Part shown: in pieces, positions 62,401 to 64,000 of the stretch | Layout of the letters: the number at the start of each line of letters is the position of its first letter | Position numbering within the stretch: position 1 is the stretch's first letter | Source: Polyodon spathula | Lineage: Eukaryota; Chordata; Actinopteri; Acipenseriformes; Polyodontidae | Assembly: GCF_017654505.1 (NCBI RefSeq) | Contig: NC_054536.1 | Location: 7,094,294-7,158,293, forward strand | Direction of reading: 5' to 3' | Length of the DNA: 64,000 nucleotides | Notes under the pieces: generated by a model | Database searches by the model: none | What the model saw: only the letters and a program-made list of their open reading frames with translations | What the model was told of the DNA's origin: nothing | Program-made: the position numbers and the translations under genes

Positions 62401-63728
62401 GACATCCTTATCCATCCCACGATGAGCACTATTCAATCTAACTAAAACCATTTGTTTATCTGCAACATTTCTCTTACCTTTCTTTGTAATATGAAATGTC
62501 TTTCACTTTGCTCATTTCCATAGAAATGTGCCTTTGCACGCAGTTCACTGTGGAATTGTACTGTAGTCCTACCTAAGATTTAGCCTTTGATTAAAAATAC
62601 CTAAAAAAAACTACATCTCCCAGTATACATAGTTGCAGATAATTCTGAGTCACGCATACATGACTAATCAGTGCTATATGCTAATTCTGCAACATGTGTC
62701 AATTTACACACTAAACTGCACAGCCCTAGTACCTCTATAGTCCAAAATATAGGAGGAAAGTATTGTGTGGGTTATTTTTTATACAGTGAGTTCTGTATTG
62801 ATATAGATTATTTTAAATTCCTTATTGTTTTGCTTTTTGTCCTCCAGATTTTATATCTTCTTTTGACTAAGTTGTAGCCCACTTTTCCTGTTATAAAAAC
62901 AGTAGTTTGATGGATTCACTTCTGAGTGACAGTGAAAATGGGCTTCACCAGAGAGGCAATGGGAAAATAAATTGTTGATTAACTGCAAAAAAAAAAAAAC
63001 ATAAATAAAAAATTTTAAAAATAAATTTGGGGAATTTTATTATGATAATACCATGGTGACAAAATTTTGCACACTAAAATTTTAAAAAAAAAATCATGAA
63101 TATATTTCAGGGCAGAATGGATTTCAAGTAATGATTTCTTAATTACTTTTACTTGCTTACATTTTTTCATTTTATCTGTTGAACTTGGAGTGAAATGGGT
63201 TCAAAGACCAGCACTGGGCACCGCTGAAAGGAAAAGAACAAAATGAAGCCTTAGTTAAGTAATTATACTTTTAAGAAGGGTCCTTTTTAAACACAGAAGC
63301 ATACAAATGGAAAACCATTAAGAAACCCTGCGCTGATAGATGCTGTAAATGTCCTTTCTATTTTTTTCCATTCTAACTTATGATTTAACTGTATAAAACT
63401 ATATTATCCACAGGGGAAAGCATCTGAACTAGAGCTTACTCAATTAAAAGGATCTCTAATGAAGTCAGATATAAGTGAGGTTTAGTTTGCTTCTGTTTTT
63501 TAAGTAGAGTTGAGCAGTAAAATATTTACTCAGCTACTGTACATTTTTTATAACTGTTACAGAAACAGCTTGAAAATATCTGCTTAGAAATAGCTGGTAT
63601 GCATAACATGTATACCTATACTCAGCAGGGTTTCATTAAGGTAATGGTTAAGGCCTGCTTGGAAACTGACCTGTTGTTTCTTTGTAAAAGTTCTATAGTT
63701 ACCTGCTACTGTTCTGTTTTTAATGATA
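59488..63728. other. Non-genic; nothing recognised
   Basis: Four kilobases of AT-rich sequence with an A run (about 60044-60066) but no recognisable exon, RNA gene or repeat family. Frames of 62-93 codons lack domains. Confidence 0.4.
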
Positions 63729-63730
63729 TA

Positions 63731-64000
63731 CAGCTATGGACAAAAGTTTTGAATCAACCTATAAATTAACCAATTTTGCTTCATAAAGTCAAATGAAACC
63801 TGCTGAATAATGTTACATTAACATACTGGATTACATGCCACTTATTTATCCATATACCTAATGAAAAAAATGACACAAATTGAAAAATGTGGCATTTCAA
63901 ATCTAACATGAAATAATGTACTACTGTTACGGCTTCGAATAGATCTTGCAACGTCATTGTGTAGTTTATTTGATTGTTAAATAAAATGTCTAAAGTATGT
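63731..64000. mobile_element. Tc1-like MITE, copy 4 (runs off window)
   Basis: Begins CAGCTATGGACAAAAGTTTT after TA (63729-63730) and follows the 5890 copy (CCTGCTGAATAATGTTACAT, TCTAACATGAAATA) to the window end. The right terminal repeat lies outside. Confidence 0.85.

Overview
This window looks like intergenic or intronic DNA from a vertebrate nuclear genome. It is AT-rich and full of long (TA)n, (TG)n, (AAT)n and (CTT)n microsatellites. It carries tRNA-derived SINEs with a fish-type 3' tail, a CR1/L2-like LINE, Tc1/mariner and hAT DNA transposons, and LTR fragments. The SINE tail, the LINE 3' end and the Tc1 families suggest a ray-finned fish, perhaps a slowly evolving non-teleost such as a sturgeon or paddlefish. 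That is inference from remembered repeat families, not a database match. I found no convincing exon of a host protein-coding gene, no functional RNA gene and no CRISPR array. Nearly every long open frame is simple repeat, satellite or a transposase/reverse-transcriptase relic.

Layout, 1-20 kb: a CpG-enriched minus-oriented unit (646-1240), a foldback element (2537-3010), short tandem repeats, two copies of a TATGGCCAAAAGTTTTGCATC-type Tc1-like MITE (5890-6215, 7107-7614; a third at 19124-19488), an inverted pair of related LTR-like fragments (8600-8783, 12190-12315), a Tc1/mariner relic (about 9.64-10.11 kb) and a DNA transposon interrupted by a SINE (17286-17836). 20-28 kb is the most structured part. 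A 44-unit, 27-bp minisatellite (20876-22072) is followed by a 1.6-1.7 kb tandem duplication (copy A 23260-26372, copy B 26457-28167). Copy A is interrupted by a palindromic LTR insertion (23339-24813), which itself carries a nested MITE (23937-24476); copy B preserves the empty site.

28-44 kb: a hAT element with a perfect 8-bp target duplication (28940-30155), a LINE 3' fragment, a SINE, a nearly complete but inactivated Tc1 element lying between TA arrays (35886-37078), a DNA transposon split by 1.4 kb that contains a 32-bp minisatellite (37731-39455), and a heavily decayed mariner-type element (41113-43199). 44-64 kb: mostly sequence in which I see nothing recognisable, broken by a tRNA-SINE head (46.6 kb), one unidentified open frame (47.3-47.7 kb), a hAT fragment with a BED-type finger (53.0-53.8 kb), a CR1/L2-like LINE (54.3-55.4 kb), a second, truncated Tc1 element (57.2-58.1 kb) and a fourth copy of the MITE running off the end.

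There is no gene network to describe. The biology lies in the history of nested insertion, local duplication and repair. I did not find a new functional system. The best leads are the palindromic LTR insertion with its empty-site paralogue, the 49-bp inverted identity between 15.3 and 19.3 kb, and the CpG-decay and higher-order pattern of the 27-bp minisatellite.
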